A DNA stretch of 64,000 nt, taken from NCBI GenBank assembly GCA_905214925.1, contig CAJMOB010000002.1, forward strand, positions 116,532 to 180,531, in the 5' to 3' direction. Numbering within the stretch: position 1 is the stretch's first letter; each line of letters starts with the position of its first letter. This DNA is from Scybalomonas sp905214925 (GTDB lineage: Bacteria > Bacillota > Clostridia > Lachnospirales > Lachnospiraceae). Shown here piece by piece: positions 15,543-24,901 of the stretch. A program made the position numbers and the translations under genes. The notes under the pieces are model-generated. The model saw only the letters and a program-made list of their open reading frames with translations, had not been told where the DNA came from and did not search any database.

Positions 15543-16466
15543 TTATTTTTCAAAATCCTCTTGTAAATTATATGGTGTTGACTGATAGACGTAATAATTC
15601 AACCAATTCGTATAAAGACAGTTGGAATTGGCTCTCCATATGAGCTCTGGAATAATCGAAGGATCGTCATTTTTATAATAATTTTTTGGCACTTCTGGAT
15701 TTAAATTTCGATCCACGTCTCTGCGATACTCTTTATCTAACGTCAGGCGATCGTACTCAGAATGTCCTGTTACAAAAATTCGTTTTCCCCCATCTCCAAT
15801 AATAATATAGCTTCCTGCTTCTTCACTTTTAGCAATCACTTTTAGATGCTCATTTTTTTCTACCGCCTCTTCATCAATCCCCGTATAACGAGAATGTGGT
15901 GCATAAAAAACATCATCCATTCCTCTTGCTAATAACACTTTTCTATGGAGCAATGTATGATGGTATACCCCACTTAATTTCTCTTTCAATAGTTGTTTTT
16001 GAATCCCATAATGGTAATAAAGCCCTGCTTGAGCCCCCCAACAAATGTGAAATGTACTAAATACATTTGTCTTTGACCATTCCATAATCATTGTTAGCTC
16101 TTCCCAATAGTTTACTTCTTCAAACGGCATCTGCTCTACTGGTGCCCCCGTAATAATCATCCCATCAAACTTCTGATCCTTAATCTCAGAAAACGTTTTA
16201 TAATGTTTATTTAAATGAGAAGCAGGTGTATTCTTTGATATATGCGTTTCCATATGACAAAATGTCACATCAATTTGAAGTGGTGTATTGGAAAGCATAC
16301 GAAGTAATTGTAATTCGGTATCCTCTTTCGTTGGCATTAAGTTTAAAATAACAATACTAAGAGGGCGAATATCCTGCGTCATGGCACGATGTTCATCCAT
16401 AACAAATATATTCTCATCTTCTAATATGGCTTTTGCTGGTAAATCCGTCTGCACTTTAATGGGCAT
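15543..16466 (-). CDS. metA: Homoserine O-acetyltransferase (MetA family)
   Basis: Activates homoserine for methionine synthesis. The 307-residue protein has the catalytic Cys142 (TFHICWGAQAG), His235 and Glu237 (VTGHSEYD). Residue 111 is Glu in ITGAPVEQMPFEEV. In studied MetA enzymes Glu here selects acetyl-CoA, whereas Gly selects succinyl-CoA, so this is an acetyltransferase despite its usual label. The O-acetylhomoserine sulfhydrylase divergently encoded next to it is consistent. AAGGAGAGAG precedes the ATG. The 160 bp beyond the stop hold nothing recognised. Confidence 0.95.
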   Translation of the reverse strand: MPIKVQTDLPAKAILEDENIFVMDEHRAMTQDIRPLSIVILNLMPTKEDTELQLLRMLSNTPLQIDVTFCHMETHISKNTPASHLNKHYKTFSEIKDQKFDGMIITGAPVEQMPFEEVNYWEELTMIMEWSKTNVFSTFHICWGAQAGLYYHYGIQKQLLKEKLSGVYHHTLLHRKVLLARGMDDVFYAPHSRYTGIDEEAVEKNEHLKVIAKSEEAGSYIIIGDGGKRIFVTGHSEYDRLTLDKEYRRDVDRNLNPEVPKNYYKNDDPSIIPELIWRANSNCLYTNWLNYYVYQSTPYNLQEDFEK

Positions 16467-16579
16467 TTTATACTCTCTCCTTCCATTTTCAAGCAGTTAG
16501 AAAACAAACTCCATTGTCTTATAACTGCACATCGTTTTTTCCTATACAAAAAATGAATTTTATTAGTATATGAAAAAAC

Positions 16580-16589
16580 TTGTATACAA
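16580..16589. promoter_or_regulatory. Palindrome in the metA leader
   Basis: TTGTATACAA is a perfect palindrome 10-20 nt downstream of the probable metA transcription start. It resembles the site upstream of eda and could be a repressor site. Confidence 0.35.
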
Positions 16590-16605
16590 AATATTCTATT
16601 TTATA

Positions 16606-16634
16606 AGTATACTTCTATTTTTCCCTTGTGCCAA
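16606..16634 (-). promoter_or_regulatory. metA promoter
   Basis: On the minus strand TTGGCA and TATACT are separated by 17 bp. Its -35 element overlaps that of metY on the other strand. Confidence 0.7.
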
Positions 16635-16654
16635 GCCTTATCTTTTGCTATACT
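16626..16654 (+). promoter_or_regulatory. metY promoter
   Basis: TTGTGC and TATACT are separated by 17 bp, giving a leader of about 80 nt before the strong GGAGG site of metY. No SAM riboswitch or T-box pattern is visible in that leader. Confidence 0.7.
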
Positions 16655-16743
16655 TCATTTAAGTTTTATAACATCACTTAATTAAAGTAGTAATTATGGG
16701 ATAAGATAATGAAAAACAATACAAACATAGGAGGATCTATATA

Positions 16744-18027
16744 ATGAGTAACAATTATCATGCTGAAACCAAGTGTATCCACTCTGGTTGGGAACCAAAA
16801 AATGGAGAATCCAGACAGATTCCTATTTATCAATCAACTACATTTAAATACGATTCTGCAGATGAAATGGGCAAGTTGTTTGATTTAGAAGCCAATGGAT
16901 ATTTTTATTCTCGTCTTCAAAACCCAACCAATGACGCAGTTGCAACAAGAATCGCCGATTTAGAAGGCGGTGTGGGAGCAATGCTCACGTCTTCTGGTCA
17001 AGCAGCCAATTTATTTGCCATTATCAATATTTGTGAAGCTGGTGACCATTTAATCTGTGCTTCTGAAATCTATGGTGGTACATTAAATTTAGTCGGGGTT
17101 ACTTTAAAGAAATTTGGTATCGAAAGCACCTTTATCAGCGTCGATTCTACCGATGAAGAAATTCACAATGCATTCCGTCCAAATACAAAACTTATTATTG
17201 GAGAATCTGTTTCTAACCCAGCTTTAGCCGTTCTTGATATTGAACGCTTTGCAAACGTAGCACATTCTCATGGAGTCCCACTTATTGTAGATAATACATT
17301 TGCAACTCCAATTAATTGTCAACCTTTTAAATGGGGTGCTGACATTGTAACTCATTCTACAACGAAATATATGGATGGTCATGCAGCACAAGTAGGTGGC
17401 TGTATCGTAGATAGTGGAAACTTTGATTGGGAAGCTCATGCCGATAAATTCCCAGGGCTTACGACTCCTGATGAATCTTATCATGGCATTGTTTACACAC
17501 AAAAATTTGGTAAATTAGCTTATATTACAAAAGCGACTTCTCAGTTAATGCGTGATCTTGGCTCTACCCCATCTCCACTTAGCACATTTTTGCTTGGTAT
17601 GAGCTTAGAAAGCCTTCCTCTTCGTGTAGAACGTCACTGTTCTAACGCATTGGCAATCGCTACATATTTAAAAAATCATGAAAAAATCGCCTCTGTTAAT
17701 TGTCCTGCATTAGAAGGAGATAAATATTATTCCTTAGCGAAAAAATATATGCCAAATGGTGTTTGTGGCGTTATTTCTGCTGAATTAAAAGGTGGAAGAG
17801 AGTCTGCGGTTCGCTTTTTGGATAGCTTAAAACTCGCTTCGATTGCAACTCATGTAGCGGATGCAAAAACTTGTGTTCTTCATCCAGCAAGCCATACGCA
17901 TCGCCAACTGACAGATGAACAATTAGTAGAAGCAGGCATTTCTACTGGACTCATTCGACTTTCTGTTGGATTAGAACATGTTGAAGATTTAATTGCAGAT
18001 ATTGAGCAAGCATTAAAACAGGCATAA
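16744..18027 (+). CDS. metY: O-acetylhomoserine sulfhydrylase
   Basis: PLP enzyme that makes homocysteine from O-acetylhomoserine and sulfide. The 427-residue length fits the MetY rather than the shorter MetB/MetC branch. It has TKCIHSGWEP and QIPIYQSTTFKYDS at the N-terminus, the YSRLQNPTND signature, SSGQAANLFAI, and the PLP lysine in THSTTKYMDGHAAQVGG. The C-terminus shows HPASHTHRQL and GLIRLSVGLEHVEDLI. TAGGAGG is 7 nt before the ATG. Divergent from metA, together they form the acetyl-ester, direct-sulfhydrylation route. Confidence 0.97.
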   Translation: MSNNYHAETKCIHSGWEPKNGESRQIPIYQSTTFKYDSADEMGKLFDLEANGYFYSRLQNPTNDAVATRIADLEGGVGAMLTSSGQAANLFAIINICEAGDHLICASEIYGGTLNLVGVTLKKFGIESTFISVDSTDEEIHNAFRPNTKLIIGESVSNPALAVLDIERFANVAHSHGVPLIVDNTFATPINCQPFKWGADIVTHSTTKYMDGHAAQVGGCIVDSGNFDWEAHADKFPGLTTPDESYHGIVYTQKFGKLAYITKATSQLMRDLGSTPSPLSTFLLGMSLESLPLRVERHCSNALAIATYLKNHEKIASVNCPALEGDKYYSLAKKYMPNGVCGVISAELKGGRESAVRFLDSLKLASIATHVADAKTCVLHPASHTHRQLTDEQLVEAGISTGLIRLSVGLEHVEDLIADIEQALKQA

Positions 18028-18094
18028 TTATTGAAGTAGTTATCCTATAAAAGTATCACTTCTCTTATAGGAACTATTACTTTTATAGAAACAG

Positions 18095-18130
18095 AAAAAG
18101 ACATCTAGTTTTTCTCCTAGATGTCTTTTT
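18095..18130. terminator. Bidirectional terminator between metY and the yesN-like gene
   Basis: AAAAAGACATCTAG / CTAGATGTCTTTTT is a perfect 14-bp stem that serves both convergent transcripts. Confidence 0.9.
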
Positions 18131-18161
18131 CTATCAACACTTAATAAATTCTTTTTCTTTT

Positions 18162-19610
18162 TTAATCCTTATGAGACACTTGGAAATTATTCCGATATTC
18201 CGTCGGAGATACTCCACAAAGATTTTTAAATATTTTTAAAAAGTGCTTATCATTTTCATAACCAACCTTTTTGCTAATATCTTGTATTTTCCAATCCGTA
18301 TTTTCCAATAATTCTTTTGCAGCCTCTATTCTGATATCTTTTAAATAATTTACAAAATTCACTCCTGTATAGTCCTTGAACGCAATAGAAAATAAAGAAT
18401 AGTTCATAGATACATAATTGGAAACGATAGCCATATTTAAATCCTTTTGATAATTTTTTTGTATGTATTCTATGGCTTCTCTTATCTTTCTTTTACTCTG
18501 ATCGTTAATGAATTGTTCGGATAAACAATTAGAAAAATCTGCAAACCATTCTTGTAAATATTCCAAATATTCTTTAGAACAGTTCCATAACAATGGATTT
18601 TCATACTTGAGCAGTTTTTTCTGCTCTTCTGGAACCATTTTTCGATATCCATCCACTAATTTCTTTTGGATTTGTTCTGTTATCATCAAAATATCTTTTC
18701 CAACTATTTTTCCATGCTGTGCTTCAAAATACAAATTCTTCAGCTGTCCAATCGCATACTCTTGTTCCTTCGTTGTGAATTGCTGTACAAACTGCTCAAT
18801 AAATTTCCATTTTTCTTTTTCTTCCAGTTTCTTACCATATTGTTTTATGGATGTGTATACGAGCTGTCTTTTATTTCTAATAAAAGCTTCCATTCTACTT
18901 TTTTTTGCTTCCTCATAGGCTTTGACACAATCTTGAAATAGAACATAGAAAGAGCTCACTCCGATTCCAAAAGATTCTTCTTGTTCTAGCCATTCGATAT
19001 AATCTTTCTCTTTTAAAAAGACAACATCTTGTCCTTGCATATTTTCTAATAAAATCCCTCCCATACAATGCAATTGACCATGGGCTCCTACTAATACCCG
19101 ATAGGCTTCTCTATCAAAAATATCTCCATATTGTTCTTCTTTTTGCTTCCACTCTTCTTCTGATATTTCCGATAGCAAAAAATATTTCATTTGATTATGG
19201 AGAATATTAACTGCTTCTTTTTGCTTTATCACGTTCTCTCTTTGTTTCTCCTCTAAAAGCTGTAAGAGTTCTTCTATTTTTTCTCTCTTTACTGGCTTTA
19301 GGATATAATCAAATACTCCTTGTTTTAACATTTCTACCGCATAATTAAAATCATCATATCCACTAATTACAACGATATCCGATTGATATCCTAACTCTTT
19401 TACCTTTTGTACGAATTCGATTCCATCCATTTTAGGCATCCTAATATCCGTAAAAATCGTATCAATCTGCTGTTTTTCCAAAATCTCTAAAGCTTCTACT
19501 CCATTTCTACACTCAACAATCTGCTCAATCGGAGTTTCACTTCTTGATGCCATAACAGCAATTCCTTTTCGTATCATTTTCTCATCTTCTACAATTAACA
19601 GTGTCTGCAA
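18162..19610 (-). CDS. YesN-type response regulator (REC + AraC HTH)
   Basis: A 482-residue regulator. The N-terminal receiver domain has the acidic pair VEDE, the phospho-acceptor Asp55 (IFTDIRMPKMDG) and Lys near VLKPVKRE. A central linker of about 240 residues follows, then a C-terminal AraC-type double helix-turn-helix (AIEYIQKNYQKD through DKHFLKIFKNLCGVSPTEYR). It lies 15 nt after the histidine kinase gene at the end of the sugar-transport locus, so it most likely activates that locus in response to the sugar. Confidence 0.95.
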   Translation of the reverse strand: MQTLLIVEDEKMIRKGIAVMASRSETPIEQIVECRNGVEALEILEKQQIDTIFTDIRMPKMDGIEFVQKVKELGYQSDIVVISGYDDFNYAVEMLKQGVFDYILKPVKREKIEELLQLLEEKQRENVIKQKEAVNILHNQMKYFLLSEISEEEWKQKEEQYGDIFDREAYRVLVGAHGQLHCMGGILLENMQGQDVVFLKEKDYIEWLEQEESFGIGVSSFYVLFQDCVKAYEEAKKSRMEAFIRNKRQLVYTSIKQYGKKLEEKEKWKFIEQFVQQFTTKEQEYAIGQLKNLYFEAQHGKIVGKDILMITEQIQKKLVDGYRKMVPEEQKKLLKYENPLLWNCSKEYLEYLQEWFADFSNCLSEQFINDQSKRKIREAIEYIQKNYQKDLNMAIVSNYVSMNYSLFSIAFKDYTGVNFVNYLKDIRIEAAKELLENTDWKIQDISKKVGYENDKHFLKIFKNLCGVSPTEYRNNFQVSHKD

Positions 19611-19625
19611 AGAAATCTCTCCTTT

Positions 19626-21401
19626 TCACTCACGCATCGGCAATAAAACTCTTACTTTTGTAAAACATCCTTCTTTGGAATAAAATTCTAATCCATATTG
19701 CTCTCCAAATTGTTTTTGTATTCTATCCTGCACATTTTTTAATCCAATCCCATTTCCATCTCCACAATTACTATCTGTCTCTCCCTTTATTTTTCTTTCT
19801 AACAATTGCTTTTGCTCTTCACTCATTCCAACCCCTGAGTCCGTAATCGCAATTTCAAAATCGTTTCCATGACGAATCGAACGGATATAAATTGTGGCAT
19901 CCTCTTCTGCATCAACAATTCCATGATAAATAGCATTCTCCACAATTGGCTGTAATGACATTTTCGGTATTTTTTGTTCATAAATACTATCTTCAATTTT
20001 AATACAAAGTAAAATCGTAAAATCATAGCGTAAATTCATTAATTGAATATAGTTTTTAATATAAACAATTTCTTCTTTAATACTAACATTTCCAGATACC
20101 CATTTCATATTATATCGGAGCAATTCACCTAACGATGTGATAGCATCTGAGATTTCATATTTTTCATCAATCTCTGCCATCATCTTAATAGACTCCAAAA
20201 CATTGTAAATAAAATGAGAATTAATTTGATTTTGTAGCGCTTTGATCTCTGTATTTTTTATTAAAATCTCATGTTCTATATTCTCTTTCATAAGAACTTG
20301 TATTTTATCAAGCATTCGATTCACTTGTCGTCCTAACTCACCCATTTCATCACTACTAATCGGTTCTACTCTCTGATTCAAATCTCCCTTTTGAACAACT
20401 CGCAAAATTTTTAATACTTCATAAAATTGCCTCAATACCGAACGCACCACTAATTTAATAAAAAATGCTACAAAAAAGAAACTCAATATCATAATAGTAA
20501 TGATTTGAAGTTGGAGAAAAATCATTTCCTTATATTCTCTTTCCATATTAACGACTCGAATATAAGTTCCATCTAATTCTTCCACTGGTTCGATGACAAG
20601 AACTACTTTTTCTCCATCTAACTTTGTGTTGATGACCTCTGTCTTCGTAACATTTTTAACCAAAGGTAAAATATCTTTCTTATTCTTTTCCCAGTTAAAG
20701 TCCGATGATTGCTCTACGATTATTTTATTGTTTTCTGATAAAAAACAACTAAAACTATTTTCTTTTTTTGTATAGAGATCAAAGAAATTTTCCTCCATAG
20801 CAATAACCACTTCTGCCGTTCCAATTTTCTCTCCAAAATCATCCCGAATCACTCGTATTAACGCCATTAAATGTCTTTTATCATTTTCTGATACCATATA
20901 ATCAGCATAATCTAAATGCCAAGATTCTATATTTTTTTCTGTACTCCATGAAAATAAATTCAGCTTTTCTTGATGATATAAAATAGGTGACATTTCTGGA
21001 AATTCATTATTTTCCGCATATACCCTTACTTGATATAAGTATGGATTACTGTTTACAAGTGCCTCAAGAATTGGCATATATTCTTTATGAAATTGTATAT
21101 ACCTCTCTGTTGGTATCTCATCCTCTTCTTTTAACTCCGACAGAAATTTTTTTAGCTCTTGATTTTCGCTAAAAACTTGCGCTGTCATATTTCCTAACTC
21201 CATCACTTTTTGAAACGAAGATTTTTCTTTTAAAACATCGCTTTTCACTTCTAAAATTTTTTCTTGAATCATCGTATGATATCGATATTGAAAAAAAATT
21301 ATGGTATAGATAAGAATCGGAATTAAAACTAATACTAAAATAATAAGGGTAAATTTTTGATTTAAACCCATTTTATCAAATTTTTGTTTTATTTTCTTCA
21401 T
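19626..21401 (-). CDS. YesM-type sensor histidine kinase
   Basis: A 591-residue membrane sensor with TM1 at about residues 15-37, an extracellular sensing domain, TM2 at about residues 300-322, then HAMP (RRVEPISSDEMGELG region) and a His_kinase domain. The phosphorylation motif reads LQNQINSHFIYNVLES; the Pro usually found before His is Ser. The ATPase region shows NAIYHGIVDAE and DSGVGM with GNGIGLKNVQ. Its ATG overlaps the stop of the preceding binding-protein gene by 4 nt, so the two are coupled. Confidence 0.95.
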   Translation of the reverse strand: MKKIKQKFDKMGLNQKFTLIILVLVLIPILIYTIIFFQYRYHTMIQEKILEVKSDVLKEKSSFQKVMELGNMTAQVFSENQELKKFLSELKEEDEIPTERYIQFHKEYMPILEALVNSNPYLYQVRVYAENNEFPEMSPILYHQEKLNLFSWSTEKNIESWHLDYADYMVSENDKRHLMALIRVIRDDFGEKIGTAEVVIAMEENFFDLYTKKENSFSCFLSENNKIIVEQSSDFNWEKNKKDILPLVKNVTKTEVINTKLDGEKVVLVIEPVEELDGTYIRVVNMEREYKEMIFLQLQIITIMILSFFFVAFFIKLVVRSVLRQFYEVLKILRVVQKGDLNQRVEPISSDEMGELGRQVNRMLDKIQVLMKENIEHEILIKNTEIKALQNQINSHFIYNVLESIKMMAEIDEKYEISDAITSLGELLRYNMKWVSGNVSIKEEIVYIKNYIQLMNLRYDFTILLCIKIEDSIYEQKIPKMSLQPIVENAIYHGIVDAEEDATIYIRSIRHGNDFEIAITDSGVGMSEEQKQLLERKIKGETDSNCGDGNGIGLKNVQDRIQKQFGEQYGLEFYSKEGCFTKVRVLLPMRE

Positions 21402-22984
21402 TCTTTTATCCCAAGTTTTTCTTTATTTTTCTGAATTAATTCCGTGGCTGCTTTTTCAAAATCACGGTATCCTACCTCATTTCTCTCTTTTTTATATTGT
21501 TCCACTCTTAACTCAAACGCTTCTTCACTCGGTGCTAATAATAAGTCAATTAACGCATCCGACCATATTTGATTTAATTTATGATAGATTGCCGACATTT
21601 CCATATCATCTCCAAAGTCCAACTCATACTGCCCTGTATAGGCTGCATACGGATTCGTCCATTCATAGAGTTGTCTAATATAGTCAGCCTCATAAGATAT
21701 GGCTTCCATTTGCATTTCACCACTTTGAACCATCCAGTAAGTATCATCTGCCCCATATATCAAATCGTATTCTTCCCTATCCGTATTCAGAACATCTGCT
21801 ACTTCTTGATTGAGCACGGCTCTCTGATCCACCATATGGTACATCGTTCCTTCTTCTCCTAGATAAATCAACTTCTGTCCTTCTTTGCTCAACATATAGT
21901 TCAATAACTCCAGTGCCTTTTTTGGATACTTACAGTTTTTTGAAATATAAGTGACTGTCCATCCATTGAGACCTGGAACAGAAAGCACCGGATCCTCTCC
22001 TTTTGAATTTCTAGGGCCTTCTACTGCAATATAAATCCTATCTGGATTTTCTTTATATATTTTCTTTTCTTGCTCCTCAATATCTGTATTTTGATAAAAA
22101 AGGCAAAAATATCTTCCATCCACCAATTTTTCCGATAACTGCACACGGTTATCAATAAATATTTCAGGATTTAGATACCCTTCTTCTCCAAGCTGGCGAA
22201 AAACTTTTAACCAGTTCAAATATTCTTGATCGGTATTTCTATCATAATACTTTCCATCTTTTTCATAAGGCACAGCAAGAAAATTTTGTAACCAAATATC
22301 AAAAGAGTTGCTTCCTCTTTCTGAAAACTGGTCTGCTCCAATTGGAATCAGTGGTTTCCCATTGACTTCTGGAAACATTTCCTTTGCCTTTTTTACAGCT
22401 GCTACAAAGCCTTCTGGTGTTGTCATATCGGGGCTACCAATTGCTTCATAAATATCCTTTCGAACTAAAAAATTTTGATGAGAAGAAATTTTTTCTTTGT
22501 TTTCTTGAAAATCTTTCCAGGAATACGAATAATTAGGGTATCCATATAAGTTACCATCTTCTTTTGTATACCATTTCACACTTTCTTCATCTGCTATTTC
22601 AAAAAATCCCGTGTGATAAGTTTCCTCTAATTGCTGATAAGAATATACCTTCTCTTTTTCTATCATCTCTTGATTCTCACACTCCCACCAACCGAGAGTT
22701 ACTAGATCTGGTAAGGTATCGGAATTAATCATAGAATTTAGTTTTTCGGATTCATCTCCTTTTGGTACAACAAACTCTACATTCACTCCAATTTTTTCTG
22801 ATATTTTTTTCGATACGATATTTTTTCCCCATTCTGTATCAAACCACGAATAATTAATATACCATTTTAATGTGGCTTTCTCTTCTATCATTTCTTCTTT
22901 ACTATCCTTTTTTATAAAAAATAATAAGAGTATGATTAAAATACTTCCAACAAAAAAAAGAGCACCCCATATTTTATTTTTCAT
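21398..22984 (-). CDS. Extracellular solute-binding protein, membrane-anchored
   Basis: A 528-residue family 1 sugar-binding protein resembling LplA-type proteins. It has an N-terminal hydrophobic anchor (residues 7-24) but no lipobox cysteine, then KWYINYSWFDTEWGKNI, LPDLVTLGWW, FVAAVKKAKEMFP and GLNGWTVTYISKNCKYPKKALELLNYM. It is encoded immediately before and overlaps the sensor kinase gene, and follows two permease genes. It may present sugar to the sensor kinase as well as, or instead of, the permeases (inference), since the operon already encodes a separate lipoprotein binding protein. Confidence 0.88.
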   Translation of the reverse strand: MKNKIWGALFFVGSILIILLLFFIKKDSKEEMIEEKATLKWYINYSWFDTEWGKNIVSKKISEKIGVNVEFVVPKGDESEKLNSMINSDTLPDLVTLGWWECENQEMIEKEKVYSYQQLEETYHTGFFEIADEESVKWYTKEDGNLYGYPNYSYSWKDFQENKEKISSHQNFLVRKDIYEAIGSPDMTTPEGFVAAVKKAKEMFPEVNGKPLIPIGADQFSERGSNSFDIWLQNFLAVPYEKDGKYYDRNTDQEYLNWLKVFRQLGEEGYLNPEIFIDNRVQLSEKLVDGRYFCLFYQNTDIEEQEKKIYKENPDRIYIAVEGPRNSKGEDPVLSVPGLNGWTVTYISKNCKYPKKALELLNYMLSKEGQKLIYLGEEGTMYHMVDQRAVLNQEVADVLNTDREEYDLIYGADDTYWMVQSGEMQMEAISYEADYIRQLYEWTNPYAAYTGQYELDFGDDMEMSAIYHKLNQIWSDALIDLLLAPSEEAFELRVEQYKKERNEVGYRDFEKAATELIQKNKEKLGIKE

Positions 22985-23043
22985 ACCATTTTTCCTTCTT
23001 TTTTCATTTTATATTACGATTAACTCACCTTCGCATAAACGGT

Positions 23044-23083
23044 AATAACCGACAATTATTATATCATGTAATTGTCGGTTATT
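23044..23083. promoter_or_regulatory. 15-bp perfect dyad between permease and binding protein
   Basis: AATAACCGACAATTA and its exact complement are separated by 10 nt. There is no T run on either side, so it is not a standard terminator. On the minus strand a TATAAT hexamer (23058-23063) lies across the end of the arm and the loop. It may be an operator over an internal promoter or an mRNA-stabilising hairpin setting downstream gene dosage. Confidence 0.6.
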
Positions 23084-23101
23084 GTATCAATTAGGAAAAC
23101 T

Positions 23102-23935
23102 TTATTCTTTTACTCCACCTGCTGAAATACTTCCAATAATGTATTTGGAACAGAAAGCAAATGTAATTAAAATTGGTAATACAGAAATAGCCACAGCTAA
23201 ATAAATAGCTCCTTGATTTGCTGTAATATCTGTTGATGAATTTAAAGATGCCATCATAACTGGTAATGTAAATTTTTTTGGTGTATTTAATAAAATTAAT
23301 GGCAATAAATAGTTATTCCAATTGCCAATAAACGCTCCAATTGCCATTGTCGCAATAGCTGGTGACATTAAAGGTAACATAATCTTATGAAAAATTTTAA
23401 TCTCTCCTGCCCCATCAATTCTCGCTGCTTCTAATAGTGCTGGTTGAATAGATGCTTCACAATATTGTCTTAAGAAAAATACCGTTCCAGAAGAAGCAAT
23501 CGCTGGTAAAATTAATGGCAGATAAGAATCTATCATATTTAATTTCGTAACTAAATCATAAAATCCAAGTAAACTCAATTGCCCTGGAATCATCATAAAG
23601 ATAACAATTACACCATTGATGATCTTTTTTCCTTTAAAGTCATAGACAACGAGGGCATAAGCTGTAATCGCTGAGAAATAAGATGTGAATAAAGTAGCTG
23701 GAACTGCAACCACTAAACTATTCAACATTCCTTGAAATAAATTAAAATATCCAGATACAATTCTCCAGTTATCAACTAGAGCACTTCCAGGAATTAATGT
23801 AAAGGATGTTACAATCTCATTTCCTGTTCTTGTAGCATTCACCATCATTAATAGAAAAGGAATGAGACAAGTAATGGAAAGTATAATTAAAATCAAATAT
23901 AGCAAATTTTGTTTTATTTTATATGTCATATCCAT
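23102..23935 (-). CDS. Carbohydrate ABC transporter permease (LacG/MalG type)
   Basis: A 277-residue inner-membrane permease with six transmembrane segments. The cytoplasmic coupling loop appears as EAARIDGAGEIKIFHKIMLPLMSPAIA, the EAA motif contacting a shared MsmK-type ATPase. No ATPase gene is present in the locus, as is usual for CUT1 systems in Firmicutes. It lies 7 nt after the partner permease. Confidence 0.94.
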   Translation of the reverse strand: MDMTYKIKQNLLYLILIILSITCLIPFLLMMVNATRTGNEIVTSFTLIPGSALVDNWRIVSGYFNLFQGMLNSLVVAVPATLFTSYFSAITAYALVVYDFKGKKIINGVIVIFMMIPGQLSLLGFYDLVTKLNMIDSYLPLILPAIASSGTVFFLRQYCEASIQPALLEAARIDGAGEIKIFHKIMLPLMSPAIATMAIGAFIGNWNNYLLPLILLNTPKKFTLPVMMASLNSSTDITANQGAIYLAVAISVLPILITFAFCSKYIIGSISAGGVKE

Positions 23936-23942
23936 TTACCCC

Positions 23943-24860
23943 CTATTTATTTTTCTTTCCATACATCACTTTAAATTGGATAACAGAAATGAATAAGATA
24001 ATAACAAATAGTGTATAAGCAATGGCAGAAGCAAATCCTACTTGATTTGTTTCAAATCCAAATTTATAGAGATACATAACAACTGTCTGTGTCTTTCCTG
24101 ATGGATTTCCTATTGTGCCTCCACACATTAAGAATGGTAAATCAAACATTTGAAGTCCACCAATCAATGATGTAATTCCAACATAGAGTAAAATTGGTTT
24201 TAATAACGGAATTGTGATTTGCCCAAAAATTCTCCATCTTCCCGCTCCATCGATGGCTGCTGCTTCAAAATAATCTCTTGAAATCCCTTGCACACCTGCC
24301 ATAAGCATAATAAAAGAATTTCCAAACCACATCCATGCACCAATCACGGAAATCACATAAGGTGCGGTTGCAGTAGAACCAAGCCAGTTAATCGCATGTT
24401 TTATAACTCCTGCATTGATCAATAGCTGATTGATACTTCCATATTTCCAATCTAAAAGTGTTTTAAATAAAAAGGCAACGGAAGTTGCTGCAATTAAATT
24501 TGGAAGATAAAATAACGCCCGAAAAATACTTAATCCTCTAATTTTATATTTAATATCACTGAAAATAATAATTAATAAAAAAGCAAGTCCTAGCTGTAAT
24601 ATAATATTGACACCCCAAATTTTTGTTGTGTTGAAAAGATCTCGCCAAAAAAATTTATCTTTAAAAACGCGGATATAGTTATCAAATCCTAGGAAAATTG
24701 GATCTCCAAATCCTTTATAATCCGTGAAACTCAAATATAGGGTTCTTAAAACTGGATAAATATTAAATATAATAAATACGATGACAAAAGGAGCCACAAA
24801 TAAATATCCAGTTTTATTGATATCACGCTTGTTCTTTTTTACTGCTGTTTTCCATGCCAT
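23943..24860 (-). CDS. Carbohydrate ABC transporter permease (LacF/MalF type)
   Basis: A 305-residue permease beginning MAWKTAVKKNKRDINKTGYLF. The ATG at 24860 is chosen because AGGGAGAA lies 7 nt upstream; the open frame continues to 24977 but that part runs through a repeat-like hairpin region and is not family-like. The EAA loop is EAAAIDGAGRWRIFGQITIPLLKPI. It pairs with the LacG-type permease and the lipoprotein binding protein to import a sugar, probably a beta-linked oligosaccharide given the neighbouring beta-glucosidase. Confidence 0.93.
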   Translation of the reverse strand: MAWKTAVKKNKRDINKTGYLFVAPFVIVFIIFNIYPVLRTLYLSFTDYKGFGDPIFLGFDNYIRVFKDKFFWRDLFNTTKIWGVNIILQLGLAFLLIIIFSDIKYKIRGLSIFRALFYLPNLIAATSVAFLFKTLLDWKYGSINQLLINAGVIKHAINWLGSTATAPYVISVIGAWMWFGNSFIMLMAGVQGISRDYFEAAAIDGAGRWRIFGQITIPLLKPILLYVGITSLIGGLQMFDLPFLMCGGTIGNPSGKTQTVVMYLYKFGFETNQVGFASAIAYTLFVIILFISVIQFKVMYGKKNK

Positions 24861-24901
24861 AATCGTTCTCCCTTCATTCACTCTATCAATCACAACACAA
24901 T

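Noticed and set aside
16655..16743. Possible SAM riboswitch or T-box in the metY leader
   Set aside because: The leader is only about 80 nt and shows neither the SAM-I core nor the T-box sequence.
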